From: Cellulomonas soli
GTDB taxonomy: Bacteria > Actinomycetota > Actinomycetes > Actinomycetales > Cellulomonadaceae
DNA: 64,000 bases
NCBI RefSeq assembly: GCF_013409305.1
Contig: NZ_JACBZJ010000001.1
Span: 2,170,001 to 2,234,000, forward strand
Direction: 5' to 3'
Positions within the stretch are counted from its first letter, which is position 1. Each line of letters begins with the position of its first letter. Position numbers and translations under genes: made by a program. Shown in pieces: positions 7,723 through 17,044 of the stretch. The notes below the pieces were generated by a model that did not search any database, had not been told where the DNA came from, and saw only the letters and a list, made by a program, of their open reading frames with translations.

Positions 7723-8532
7723 ATGCGTGCACGACGCGCGATCACCGCTCTGACCATCCCGCTCATGGCCCTGGCCGGACTCACCGCCTGTCAGTCGGGC
7801 GAGGCCACGTCGTCGACCGACACATCGGCACCGGCCGCGGCGGAGGTCGTCCCCGCCGCCGAGCTGGTGACCGCGCACGACCTGGACGCGCGGATGCGGG
7901 CTGCGAGCCAGACGGCGGGTTCCGCACGGCTGGCGATGACCATGAGCGGCGAGGGCCTGGAGATGACGTCGCAGAGCGAGTTCGTCCTCGACGGGCAGAC
8001 GATCGCGATGCACCAGGCCATCGACATGGCGGGCGAGACGATCGAGATCGTCATCGTCGACGGGCTCGTCTACATGAACATGGGCGAGGCGAGCGGTGGC
8101 CTGTTCGTGGTCCTGGACCCCGCGACCGACGGCGATCTCCTCGGCGGTTCGCTCGACGCGTTGACGGGCCAGGTGGACCCGGGTGCCATGTTCGCCGGTT
8201 CGGAGGACGTCCTCGTGTCGTTCGAGCCCGACGGAGACCCGATCGAGCTGGACGGCGTGCAGGCCCAGCCGTACGTGGCCGTGATCGACACGGCCAAGGC
8301 GCTCGAGACCTCGTCTGCCCTGCTGCCCGCGGGCGTGGACTCGGCCGAGGTGGCGGCAGCCATGCCTGCCGAGCTCACCTACCACCTGTGGCTCGGCGTC
8401 GACGACGACCTGCTCCGCAAGCTCACGTTCGACGCGATGGGGATCTCGACGGAGGCGCTGTACACCGGCTGGGGCAGCGACATCCAGATCACCGCCCCGC
8501 CCGCCGACCAGGTCACCCAGCTCGGGCTGTGA
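7723..8532 (+). CDS. Secreted lipoprotein, copy 2 of a tandem pair
   Basis: The 269-residue protein begins MRARRAITALTIPLMALAGL with lipobox LTAC and is clearly homologous to the preceding lipoprotein along its whole length, for example ELDGVQAQPY and GWGSD near the C-terminus. The ATG at 7723 matches the start of the paralogue; the frame stays open further upstream but is not supported there. The mature domain has beta-strand patterns like copy 1 and ends in a short hydrophilic tail. The gene overlaps the convergent LacI-type regulator by 20 bases at their 3' ends. The function is unknown; divergence between the copies suggests different ligands or expression. Confidence 0.82.
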   Translation: MRARRAITALTIPLMALAGLTACQSGEATSSTDTSAPAAAEVVPAAELVTAHDLDARMRAASQTAGSARLAMTMSGEGLEMTSQSEFVLDGQTIAMHQAIDMAGETIEIVIVDGLVYMNMGEASGGLFVVLDPATDGDLLGGSLDALTGQVDPGAMFAGSEDVLVSFEPDGDPIELDGVQAQPYVAVIDTAKALETSSALLPAGVDSAEVAAAMPAELTYHLWLGVDDDLLRKLTFDAMGISTEALYTGWGSDIQITAPPADQVTQLGL

Positions 8533-9589
8533 CCCTCGGTGCCGCCGTGCTGCGGCGCACGACGAGCTCGGTCGGCAGGACCGTCTCGAGCGGTTCGGCG
8601 AGCGGCGTGCCCGTACGGGCCGCCTCGATCGCGCGGGTGAGTGCGACCGCGGCCGCCCGGCCCTTGGCCGCCAGGTCCTGCCGGACGGTCGTCAGCGCGG
8701 GCCGGATGCGCGCGGCGAGGGCCGAGTCGTCGAACCCGACGACGCTGACGTCCTCGGGCACCCGCAGCCCCAGGTCCTGCGCGGCGTGCACGACGCCCCA
8801 CGCCATGAGGTCGGAGAAGCACAGGATCGCTGTCGGGCGGTCCGGGCCGTCGAGCAGCAGGCGGGCGCCCTCGTAGCCGTGGCGCTCGGAGTTGTCCGGC
8901 ACCTGCGCGGCGCTCACCCTGGCGCCGCCCGCGCGCAGGGTCTCGGTCCAGCCGCGCACACGCGCGCGGTCGACGTAGCTGCCGGAGGCGCGGGCGACGT
9001 CCGCCACGAGCCCGTGCTCGCCGTGCGGGGCCATCGTCAGGATGGCGACGTCCCGGTGCCCGAGGTCGAGGACGTGCTGCGCCCCTGCCGCTGCGCCGCC
9101 CACGTCGTCCAGGACGACGCTCGCGTACCCGGGCAGCGGGGGCTGCTCGACGAAGACGAGCGGGAGCCGGCGTCGGACGAGCCAGTCGAGCGCGGGGGTG
9201 TCGCCCGCGCACGCGTAGACCAGGGCGCCGTCCATCGCGATGTCCCGGGCGGGGATCGTCTCGCCGCTGCCGCGCGTCGGCAGCAGGGCCAGGGCCAGGC
9301 CGGTGGGGGCGAGCTCCTCGGCGAGCGCACCGAAGAAGCCGGAGGCGATCTCGTCGCGGAACGCCATGCCGAGCGAGTCGGTGAGCAGGACGCCGACGGC
9401 CCCGGTGGTGCCGCGGGCGAGGGCGCGTCCGGCAGGGTCGGGGCCGACGTAGCCGAGCTCCTCGGCGGCGGCCAGGATCCGGAGGCGCAGGTCGGACGAG
9501 AGCTGGTCGGGCCGGGAGAACGCGTTGGACACCGTCATCCGGCTGACGCCGACCTTGTCGGCGACGGTCTGCAGCGTCACCCGCGCCAC
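8513..9589 (-). CDS. LacI-family transcriptional regulator
   Basis: The 358-residue protein has an N-terminal LacI helix-turn-helix (VTLQTVADKVGVSRMTVSNA, then FSRPDQLSSDLRLRILAAA with LGY) and a periplasmic-binding-protein-like sensor domain ending in the common segment EDVSVVGFDDSALAARIRPALTTV. The start is GTG at 9589, the usual point two residues before the first helix; the frame is open further upstream, but that part is Pro-rich and unsupported. The effector is probably a sugar. The GH127 arabinofuranosidase lies just beyond a small gene on the same strand, and a LacI-type operator stands before it, so this protein is a good candidate regulator of that enzyme. Its 3' end overlaps the lipoprotein gene by 20 bases. 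Confidence 0.9.
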   Translation of the reverse strand: MARVTLQTVADKVGVSRMTVSNAFSRPDQLSSDLRLRILAAAEELGYVGPDPAGRALARGTTGAVGVLLTDSLGMAFRDEIASGFFGALAEELAPTGLALALLPTRGSGETIPARDIAMDGALVYACAGDTPALDWLVRRRLPLVFVEQPPLPGYASVVLDDVGGAAAGAQHVLDLGHRDVAILTMAPHGEHGLVADVARASGSYVDRARVRGWTETLRAGGARVSAAQVPDNSERHGYEGARLLLDGPDRPTAILCFSDLMAWGVVHAAQDLGLRVPEDVSVVGFDDSALAARIRPALTTVRQDLAAKGRAAAVALTRAIEAARTGTPLAEPLETVLPTELVVRRSTAAPRVTARAG

Positions 9590-9744
9590 GACGCCGCCCG
9601 TCCCGCCCGGTCCGCCTTCATGGAGGTCAGCGTAGGCGGCGGGCGGGGTCGGCCGGGTCGGCGGTGGCGGGCCCGGGGCGAGCGGCGCGTCCGCCGACCC
9701 GGGTTCGGTGCGCAGGGGCACGGTCGTCTCCGAGTGCGGCGGGG

Positions 9745-9990
9745 TCAGTGCGCCGGGGTGGCGGTGCGCCCGGGCACGCAGCCGGGCAGCGGTCGTGGTG
9801 CGACGGCGTCGGCGATGCGGTGCAGCGACGTGGCCAGCGCGCCGCGGGTGCGACGCGTCACGGCGGGTCGACGTCCGGCGGGTCGGTCCCCGCGTCGGTC
9901 GTCGGTCACCGGTGCGTCGGGCCGGGCGCTGCCGACCTCGCGCAGCACGGCCGCGCGGGACAGCAGAAGTGCGAGCTGGGGGCTCTCCAT
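9745..9990 (-). CDS. Small basic protein of 81 residues, unknown function
   Basis: The start ATG at 9990 has an excellent ribosome site (GAGGAG, seven bases upstream) and a textbook promoter 41 bases further up, so the gene is real even though it is short. The N-terminus MESPQLALLLSRAAVLREVG could form an amphipathic helix; the rest is Arg/Pro-rich (RRGDRPAGRRPAVTRRTRGAL) with a second possible helix, LATSLHRIADAVA. There is no signal peptide or clear membrane segment. Small proteins of this layout occur in related actinobacteria, but I know no function. It lies between the LacI-type regulator and the GH127 gene, all on one strand, though it has its own promoter. Confidence 0.65.
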   Translation of the reverse strand: MESPQLALLLSRAAVLREVGSARPDAPVTDDRRGDRPAGRRPAVTRRTRGALATSLHRIADAVAPRPLPGCVPGRTATPAH

Positions 9991-10020
9991 GGCGGGTCTC
10001 CTCGTCGGTGCAGCAGGTGT

Positions 10021-10054
10021 CTGTACCGATAAAGTAACTCCGGAATCTGTACCG
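10021..10054. repeat. Direct repeat CTGTACCG flanking the promoter core
   Basis: The octamer CTGTACCG occurs at 10021-10028 and 10047-10054, 26 bases apart, one copy next to the start point and one next to the -35 box. The same octamer is part of a perfect palindrome upstream of the GH51 gene (30011-30023). The layout fits a repressor that binds on both sides of the promoter core. Confidence 0.5.
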
Positions 10055-10059
10055 GTCAA
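10031..10059 (-). promoter_or_regulatory. Strong sigma70-like promoter of the 81-residue gene
   Basis: On the minus strand, TTGACC (10054-10059) and TACTTT (10031-10036) are separated by exactly 17 bases. This is the closest match to the -35/-10 consensus that I noticed in the window. Transcription would start near 10024, giving a leader of about 34 bases before the ATG at 9990. Confidence 0.75.
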
Positions 10060-10129
10060 GAGGAATCGTGCATGATCCTGGGCGCCGCCGCCGACAGCCC
10101 CGAGACCGGGCCGGCGGGCGGTCGACCCG

Positions 10130-12472
10130 TCAGGCGGTGAGCAGGCTGACCGAGACCACGTCGGGCGTGCACCCGCCCGCGACCGCGGTCACCGTGACCC
10201 GGTGCGGCCCGGGCCGCCACCCGCCGGGCATCGCGGCACCGAGCGGCACGTCGACCGTCCGCGCAGCCGGACCGCCGTCGGCCCCCGGCTCGGCCAGCAC
10301 GTCGAGGTGCGCCAGAAGGACGCCGTCGACGTCGACCCGGGCGGCCGCGACCGTGCCCGTGCCCACCCGGTAGGTGACCCGCAGCACCGCCGCCGTCGCC
10401 TGCGGGTCACGCAGCTCGTACGAGAACGAACCGTGCGCGGTGCGCCAGTGCACGCCGTCCGCCGTGCCGGTCCAGGAGTCGTCGCCGACCAGGTCGTGCT
10501 CGACCTCGGGCTGCTGCTGGCCGCAACCGACATGGTCGACCGTGCGCGTAGCGAGCACCAGGGCCGCGTCGTCCGCGGCGTGCAGCGCGACACGGCGACG
10601 GGCCACCGCGGACGGGTCGGCGGCGGACGTCGGGAAGTAGAGCGTGTAGCGCGCGTCGTGCAGCGCGTGGAACGGCTCGAGCGTCACGGGCCGGTCGGCC
10701 ACGCCGTCGAGCGTGAACCGCATCGGCTCGCCCGCTACCGGGGTCAGTGCGGCGGCCAGGTCCTCGTTGCTGTCCGCGGCCAGCACGGGTGCGTCCGCGA
10801 GCGGGTGCAGCGGCCCGGAGGCGATGTGCCCCATACGCGAGTCGTCGGCGTGCAGGCCGTCGAGGCCGTCCGCCCCACCACGCGTCGCGAGCACCACCGG
10901 GCCGAACCGCAGGGCCGCCCAGTCCGAGCCGTCGGGCAATCGGTCGACGAACGCCCGCGCCGACAGCCGGTAGGTGAGCTGGTCACCGTCCGACCAGGTG
11001 CGCGTCACCGCGACCGCGTGCGCCCCGACCGCGTGCGCCCCGACCGCGGCGTCGGTCACCGGCACGCCGCCCACCCGCAGGTCCAGGTCGGCGTCGGGTG
11101 CGAGCCAGCCCGGTCGACGCACGTGCACGGTGAACGTCTGCGGCGTCGCCAGGCGCACCGTCAGGGTGACGCCCGCGGGACCGGACACGTCCGGGTAGTC
11201 CGAGGTCAGCTCGACGACCGCGTCCCGCTGCGCCCACGCGACCCTGACCGGCACGGGCAGCTGCACGTGCAGGTCGCCGCCGTCGTGCGTGAGGGCCAGC
11301 TCGCCGAGCCGGGCGTAGTTCTCCAGGCCGGTGCCCACGCAGCACCAGAACCCCTGCTCGACCTGCGAGTACACCCGGTAGTGGCCCGGGCGCGCGGAGG
11401 TGAAGTAGACGAAGCCGCCGTCGGGGTGCTGCGCGGACAGCACGTGGTTGACCGTCGCGCGCTCGTAGTAGTCGATCAGCTCGGGGCGCGGGTCGGCCAG
11501 GAACAGGTGCCGCGTCAGCTCGAGCATGTTCGAGGTGTTGCAGCTCTCGGGCCCCTCACGGTGGGTCACCGCCCCCGAGAAGTCGTCGCGCGGATGGAAG
11601 TGCTCGGACACCGAGTCCCCGCCGAACGACAGGCTCCGGTGCTCGACGACCGCGTCCCAGAACGTGCGCGCGGCCGAGGCCCACGCCCGGTCGCCCGCGA
11701 GCTCGGCGACCCGCTGGTAGCCGACCACCTTCGCGATCTGCGTGTTGGCGTGCATACCTGTGAGCTCGTCGCGCCCGTCGAGTAGCGGGTCGAGCACGGC
11801 CCGGTCGGCGAACCGGCGGGCCATCACCAGGTGCTCCTCGCGGCCGGTCAGCGCGGCAAGGTCGGCGAACGCCTCGCACATGCCGCCGAACTCGGTGCGC
11901 AGCATCGCCTCGAACGCGACGTCGTCGAGCGGCGCGGACGTGGCCAGCCACCAGTCGGCGAGCCGGACGACCGACTCGAGCGCGGTCGCGGCCAGCGGGG
12001 CCGGGCAGCACCGGGCGGCGTCGATCAGCCCGGCGAACGTCTTGTGCAGGTTGTACCAGGGCACCCACGCGCCGTTGAGCCCGAACGAGTCGCCGCTGAC
12101 CTGGCCCGCACCGATGCGCGCCCACAGCTCGACGCCGTGCGGGACACCGCCGACGTACCCGGTGCCGAGCGCGTCCTGGCAGGTGCGCAGGCCCTCGACC
12201 ATCGCGGTCGCGAACGTCAGCGCACGCTCGTCGCCGGTCGCCGCCCACATCAGCGCGGCGGCCGACAGCGCGTGCCCGGCCGTGTGCCCGTCGAGCCCCT
12301 GGGACTCCCAGTTCGGGTACGACTCCGCGACGGCGGGCAGCCCTGCCTCGCGCCGGTACGGCGCCAGCAACCGGTCCGGCTCGAGCGCCAGCAGGTAGGC
12401 CAGGTCGGTGCGCTGGGCGTCGAGGAACGGACCGGCGAGCAGCCGGACGGCGGAGAGCGGGAACTGCTGCAT
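10130..12472 (-). CDS. GH127 beta-L-arabinofuranosidase
   Basis: The 780-residue protein matches family GH127 (formerly DUF1680), zinc-dependent enzymes that release beta-linked L-arabinofuranose from plant arabino-oligosaccharides. Family hallmarks are present: NGAWVPWYNLHKTFAGLIDA, a Glu-Ser-Cys motif (E309, C311, in ESCNTSNM) and a Cys-Cys pair (C377, C378, in FWCCVGTGLENY). These four residues correspond in order and spacing to the zinc ligands of the bifidobacterial enzyme HypBA1, where one Cys of the pair is the nucleophile; a likely acid/base Glu is E290 (SEHFHP). There is no signal peptide, so it probably acts in the cytoplasm on imported oligosaccharides. A C-terminal beta-sandwich extends from about residue 400. 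A LacI-type operator stands about 30 bases upstream of the ATG. Confidence 0.9.
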   Translation of the reverse strand: MQQFPLSAVRLLAGPFLDAQRTDLAYLLALEPDRLLAPYRREAGLPAVAESYPNWESQGLDGHTAGHALSAAALMWAATGDERALTFATAMVEGLRTCQDALGTGYVGGVPHGVELWARIGAGQVSGDSFGLNGAWVPWYNLHKTFAGLIDAARCCPAPLAATALESVVRLADWWLATSAPLDDVAFEAMLRTEFGGMCEAFADLAALTGREEHLVMARRFADRAVLDPLLDGRDELTGMHANTQIAKVVGYQRVAELAGDRAWASAARTFWDAVVEHRSLSFGGDSVSEHFHPRDDFSGAVTHREGPESCNTSNMLELTRHLFLADPRPELIDYYERATVNHVLSAQHPDGGFVYFTSARPGHYRVYSQVEQGFWCCVGTGLENYARLGELALTHDGGDLHVQLPVPVRVAWAQRDAVVELTSDYPDVSGPAGVTLTVRLATPQTFTVHVRRPGWLAPDADLDLRVGGVPVTDAAVGAHAVGAHAVAVTRTWSDGDQLTYRLSARAFVDRLPDGSDWAALRFGPVVLATRGGADGLDGLHADDSRMGHIASGPLHPLADAPVLAADSNEDLAAALTPVAGEPMRFTLDGVADRPVTLEPFHALHDARYTLYFPTSAADPSAVARRRVALHAADDAALVLATRTVDHVGCGQQQPEVEHDLVGDDSWTGTADGVHWRTAHGSFSYELRDPQATAAVLRVTYRVGTGTVAAARVDVDGVLLAHLDVLAEPGADGGPAARTVDVPLGAAMPGGWRPGPHRVTVTAVAGGCTPDVVSVSLLTA

Positions 12473-12503
12473 CAGGGGCCTCAGGGGGTCGCGCGACGGT
12501 GCG

Positions 12504-12517
12504 TGTGAGCGTTCACA
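12504..12517. promoter_or_regulatory. LacI-type operator upstream of GH127
   Basis: TGTGAGCGTTCACA is a 14-bp palindrome of the TGTGAnCGnTCACA type with the central CG typical of LacI-family operators. It lies 31 bases before the GH127 start codon. The LacI-type regulator encoded at 8513-9589 is the nearest candidate to bind it. Confidence 0.7.
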
Positions 12518-12610
12518 TGGAGCAGGTCACCATCAAACCATGCACCGCTGCGAGGCCGGGAGGGCGCCCGGTGGCCCCGCCGCGGCCGGCGAACGGGGGA
12601 GCCCGCGTCA

Positions 12611-12623
12611 CGCCTGCGGCGAA
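12611..12623 (+). promoter_or_regulatory. Possible ClgR-like box upstream of clpC
   Basis: CGCCTGCGGCGAA resembles the CGC-N5-GCG core of ClgR sites, which control clp genes in several actinobacteria; one central base deviates from the consensus I recall. It lies about 110 bases before the clpC start. A TAGCAT hexamer at 12653-12658 could be the associated -10 box. Confidence 0.3.
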
Positions 12624-12733
12624 CACGGGCAGTTGAGCGCACCCCCCGCAGTTAGCATCGAACAACGCCGCCTCGTCTGTGCACCCGGGACGTCCCCGGA
12701 GGCCGACGAGCACGCCGCTCGTGAGGAGTGCAC

Positions 12734-15313
<2,580 letters not shown>

Positions 15314-15349
15314 CGCACCCCGGCACGACCGACGACGCCCCCGGCCCCT

Positions 15350-15352
15350 CGT
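15350..15352. repeat. Target-site duplication CGT, left copy
   Basis: CGT directly precedes the left inverted repeat. The same triplet follows the right inverted repeat at 16825-16827. Duplications of 2-3 bp are usual for IS30-family elements. Confidence 0.75.
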
Positions 15353-15380
15353 GGCGGATTCTCGGGGTCCTCGCAACACC
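15353..15380 (+). repeat. IS30 left inverted repeat
   Basis: The sequence runs from GGCGGATTCT to CGCAACACC and matches the reverse complement of 16797-16824 at 23 of 28 positions. The inner nine bases CGCAACACC are identical. Confidence 0.85.
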
Positions 15381-15387
15381 TGGTGGC

Positions 15388-16770
15388 CTACGTGGTCGTC
15401 AGTAGATCACGCAGGCGCTCGGCTGGGGTGCCCCAGTCGAGCGTCTTGCGTGGTCGGGCGTTGAGCTGTTGAGCGACGTGCTCGAGGTCGGCCGGTGAGT
15501 GGACGGACAGGTCGGTGCCCTTGGGGAAGTACTGGCGCAGCAGACCGTTGGTGTTCTCGTTCGACCCGCGCTGCCAGGGCGAGTGCGGGTCGCAGAAGTA
15601 GACCGGGACCCCGGTCGCGATGCTGAACTGCTGGTGGGCGGCCATCTCACAGCCCTGGTCCCAGGTCAGCGACCCGCGCAGGTGCGCCGGCAGAGACCCG
15701 ATCAGCGGGACCAGCACATCGCGGACCTCTTCGGCGGTGTGCCCGCCGGGCAGGTGCCCGAGCATCACGTAACGGGTCGAGCGCTCGACCAGGGTCACGA
15801 TCGCCGAGCGCGACCCCGTCCCGACGATCAGGTCGCCCTCCCAGTGCCCGGGCACCGCCCGGTCGGCGACCTCGGCCGGCCGCTCGGAGATCATCACCAT
15901 CTCATCGACGAACCGAGGCGTGCGCTGCTCGGGCGCCCGGTGGGGCTTGCGGCGGGTGCGCCCGGTGCGCAGCGCGTCGGCGACCTCCCGGCGCAAACCG
16001 CCGCGGGCCTGGACGTAGATCGCCTGGTAGATCGTCTCCACGCTCACCCGCATGCTCTCGTCGTCCGGGAACTCCCGGACCAGAGCGTGACAGATCTGCT
16101 CGGGAGACCACTGCTCGGCAAGCCTGCCCGCGACGTAGTCACGCAGGCGACCGTGCCGGGCGAGCTTGGCCTGCCGGGGCCGCGACCTGCCCGAGGCCCA
16201 CGACCGGTGCGCGCGGTGCGGAAGGTAGATGCCGTCGACGGACCTGGCGCTGATCTCACGCATGATCGTGGACGCGGGCCGACCCAGTGCCCGCCCGATC
16301 GCGCGAAACGACTCACCTCGACGGCGCAGATCGGCGATCTGCTCACGCTCGACCAGGGTCAGGAACCGAGGGTGCAGCACGGCCTCCACGACGGCCATCG
16401 ACGGCCCGATCGGCGGGGTGACCGCCGTGGTCTCACCGGTGCGGTAGTCCACCTTCCGGCCGTCGGGATAGATCCGGGTATGACCTCGCGAGAGCACGCC
16501 CCGATCCCAGTCCCGAGCAGTGCGCACGTGCACGCTGACACGCCGAGCGGCCTGCCGTCGGCTGACTCCCTGAGCGCGCAACCGTTCGTACTCCGCCCGA
16601 CCAGGATGCCCACCCCGGCCGCCAGTGCCTGTCCCGCGGAGACCGGCCTTGCGCACCCACCCGAACGCCGTGTTCAGATTCACCCCGACCTCACGCGCAG
16701 CGGCCGAGACGTTCCCCTCCTCCACCGCGAGGGCCGCGAAGAACAACCCCTTCAACTCCAACGACGACAC
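15388..16770 (-). CDS. IS30-family transposase
   Basis: The 460-residue protein has an N-terminal helix-turn-helix (GNVSAAAREVGVNLNTAFGW), a second IS30-type HTH region (LVEREQIADLRRRGESFRAI, then GRALGRPASTIMREI) and the DDE catalytic core: D313 in WEGDLIVG, D371 in LTWDQGCEM and E405 in SNENTNGLLRQYFPKG. The 33-residue gap between the last two is typical of the family. The start is GTG at 16770, directly after a strong hairpin, so read-through messages would have a structured leader. The frame is intact. Transcription from clpC would run antisense to it. Confidence 0.93.
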   Translation of the reverse strand: MSSLELKGLFFAALAVEEGNVSAAAREVGVNLNTAFGWVRKAGLRGTGTGGRGGHPGRAEYERLRAQGVSRRQAARRVSVHVRTARDWDRGVLSRGHTRIYPDGRKVDYRTGETTAVTPPIGPSMAVVEAVLHPRFLTLVEREQIADLRRRGESFRAIGRALGRPASTIMREISARSVDGIYLPHRAHRSWASGRSRPRQAKLARHGRLRDYVAGRLAEQWSPEQICHALVREFPDDESMRVSVETIYQAIYVQARGGLRREVADALRTGRTRRKPHRAPEQRTPRFVDEMVMISERPAEVADRAVPGHWEGDLIVGTGSRSAIVTLVERSTRYVMLGHLPGGHTAEEVRDVLVPLIGSLPAHLRGSLTWDQGCEMAAHQQFSIATGVPVYFCDPHSPWQRGSNENTNGLLRQYFPKGTDLSVHSPADLEHVAQQLNARPRKTLDWGTPAERLRDLLTTT

Positions 16771-16811
16771 GATCCCCGCAACTCCCTGAAACTCAGGGTG
16801 TTGCGGGGATC
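16771..16811. repeat. Hairpin abutting the transposase start codon
   Basis: GATCCCCGCAA (16771-16781) pairs perfectly with TTGCGGGGATC (16801-16811), and an inner stem CCCTGA/TCAGGG with an AAC loop closes the centre. The transposase GTG follows directly on the minus strand. Such hairpins in IS leaders usually limit translation from transcripts that enter the element from outside. Confidence 0.7.
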
Positions 16812-16824
16812 GCTAGAACCCGCC
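16797..16824 (-). repeat. IS30 right inverted repeat
   Basis: This is the partner of the left repeat. It partly overlaps the right arm of the internal hairpin at 16771-16811. Confidence 0.85.
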
Positions 16825-16827
16825 CGT
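16825..16827. repeat. Target-site duplication CGT, right copy
   Basis: CGT directly follows the right inverted repeat and matches the left copy at 15350-15352. Confidence 0.75.
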
Positions 16828-16881
16828 AAGAGGGACCGGGGGCGTCGTCGTGTGGGGCTCGTGAAGATCGAGGTCGGCCCC

Positions 16882-16909
16882 GTGACCCGCGCGTGACCGC
16901 TGTTACCCT
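16882..16909 (+). promoter_or_regulatory. Possible promoter of the GH64 gene
   Basis: GTGACC (16882-16887) and TACCCT (16904-16909) are 16 bases apart, about 135 bases before the GH64 start. The match to consensus is moderate. The site lies 58 bases beyond the insertion element. Confidence 0.35.
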
Positions 16910-17044
16910 TTCGAGACATTTCGGACATGCCGCCTCGTGCGGCCGGCCCTGATGTACGCGTGCGCCCGGCGCCTCACAGCCGGCGGACGTGGCACGGCCG
17001 CGGGCTCGCCCGTGGCTTCGCTCGGGGGGGCGAGAGGAACGATC

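Larger units (their letters stand above)
15353..16824 (-). mobile_element. IS30-family insertion sequence, 1472 bp, apparently intact
   Basis: The element is bounded by 28-bp imperfect inverted repeats (15353-15380 and 16797-16824, 23 of 28 positions matching) and flanked by a 3-bp direct repeat CGT (15350-15352 and 16825-16827). It carries one full-length transposase with all three catalytic residues. A strong hairpin lies between the right inverted repeat and the transposase start. The intact ends, intact duplication and full-length gene point to a recent insertion. Confidence 0.9.
15330..16850 (+). terminator. clpC terminator split by an insertion element
   Basis: The left arm (15330-15350) and right arm (16830-16850) are complementary over 21 positions with one C-A mismatch. 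Between them lie only an IS30-type element, its CGT duplication and the bases GT and AA. Deleting the element plus one CGT joins the arms through a four-base GTAA loop, a GNRA-type tetraloop. The original structure was therefore a strong hairpin about 16 bases after the clpC stop. In the present sequence the arms are about 1.5 kb apart. Confidence 0.85.

Noticed and set aside
12633..12658. TTGAGC and TAGCAT as a clpC promoter
   Set aside because: The spacing is only 14 bases, too short for a standard sigma70 promoter; the TAGCAT hexamer alone may still be a -10 box.
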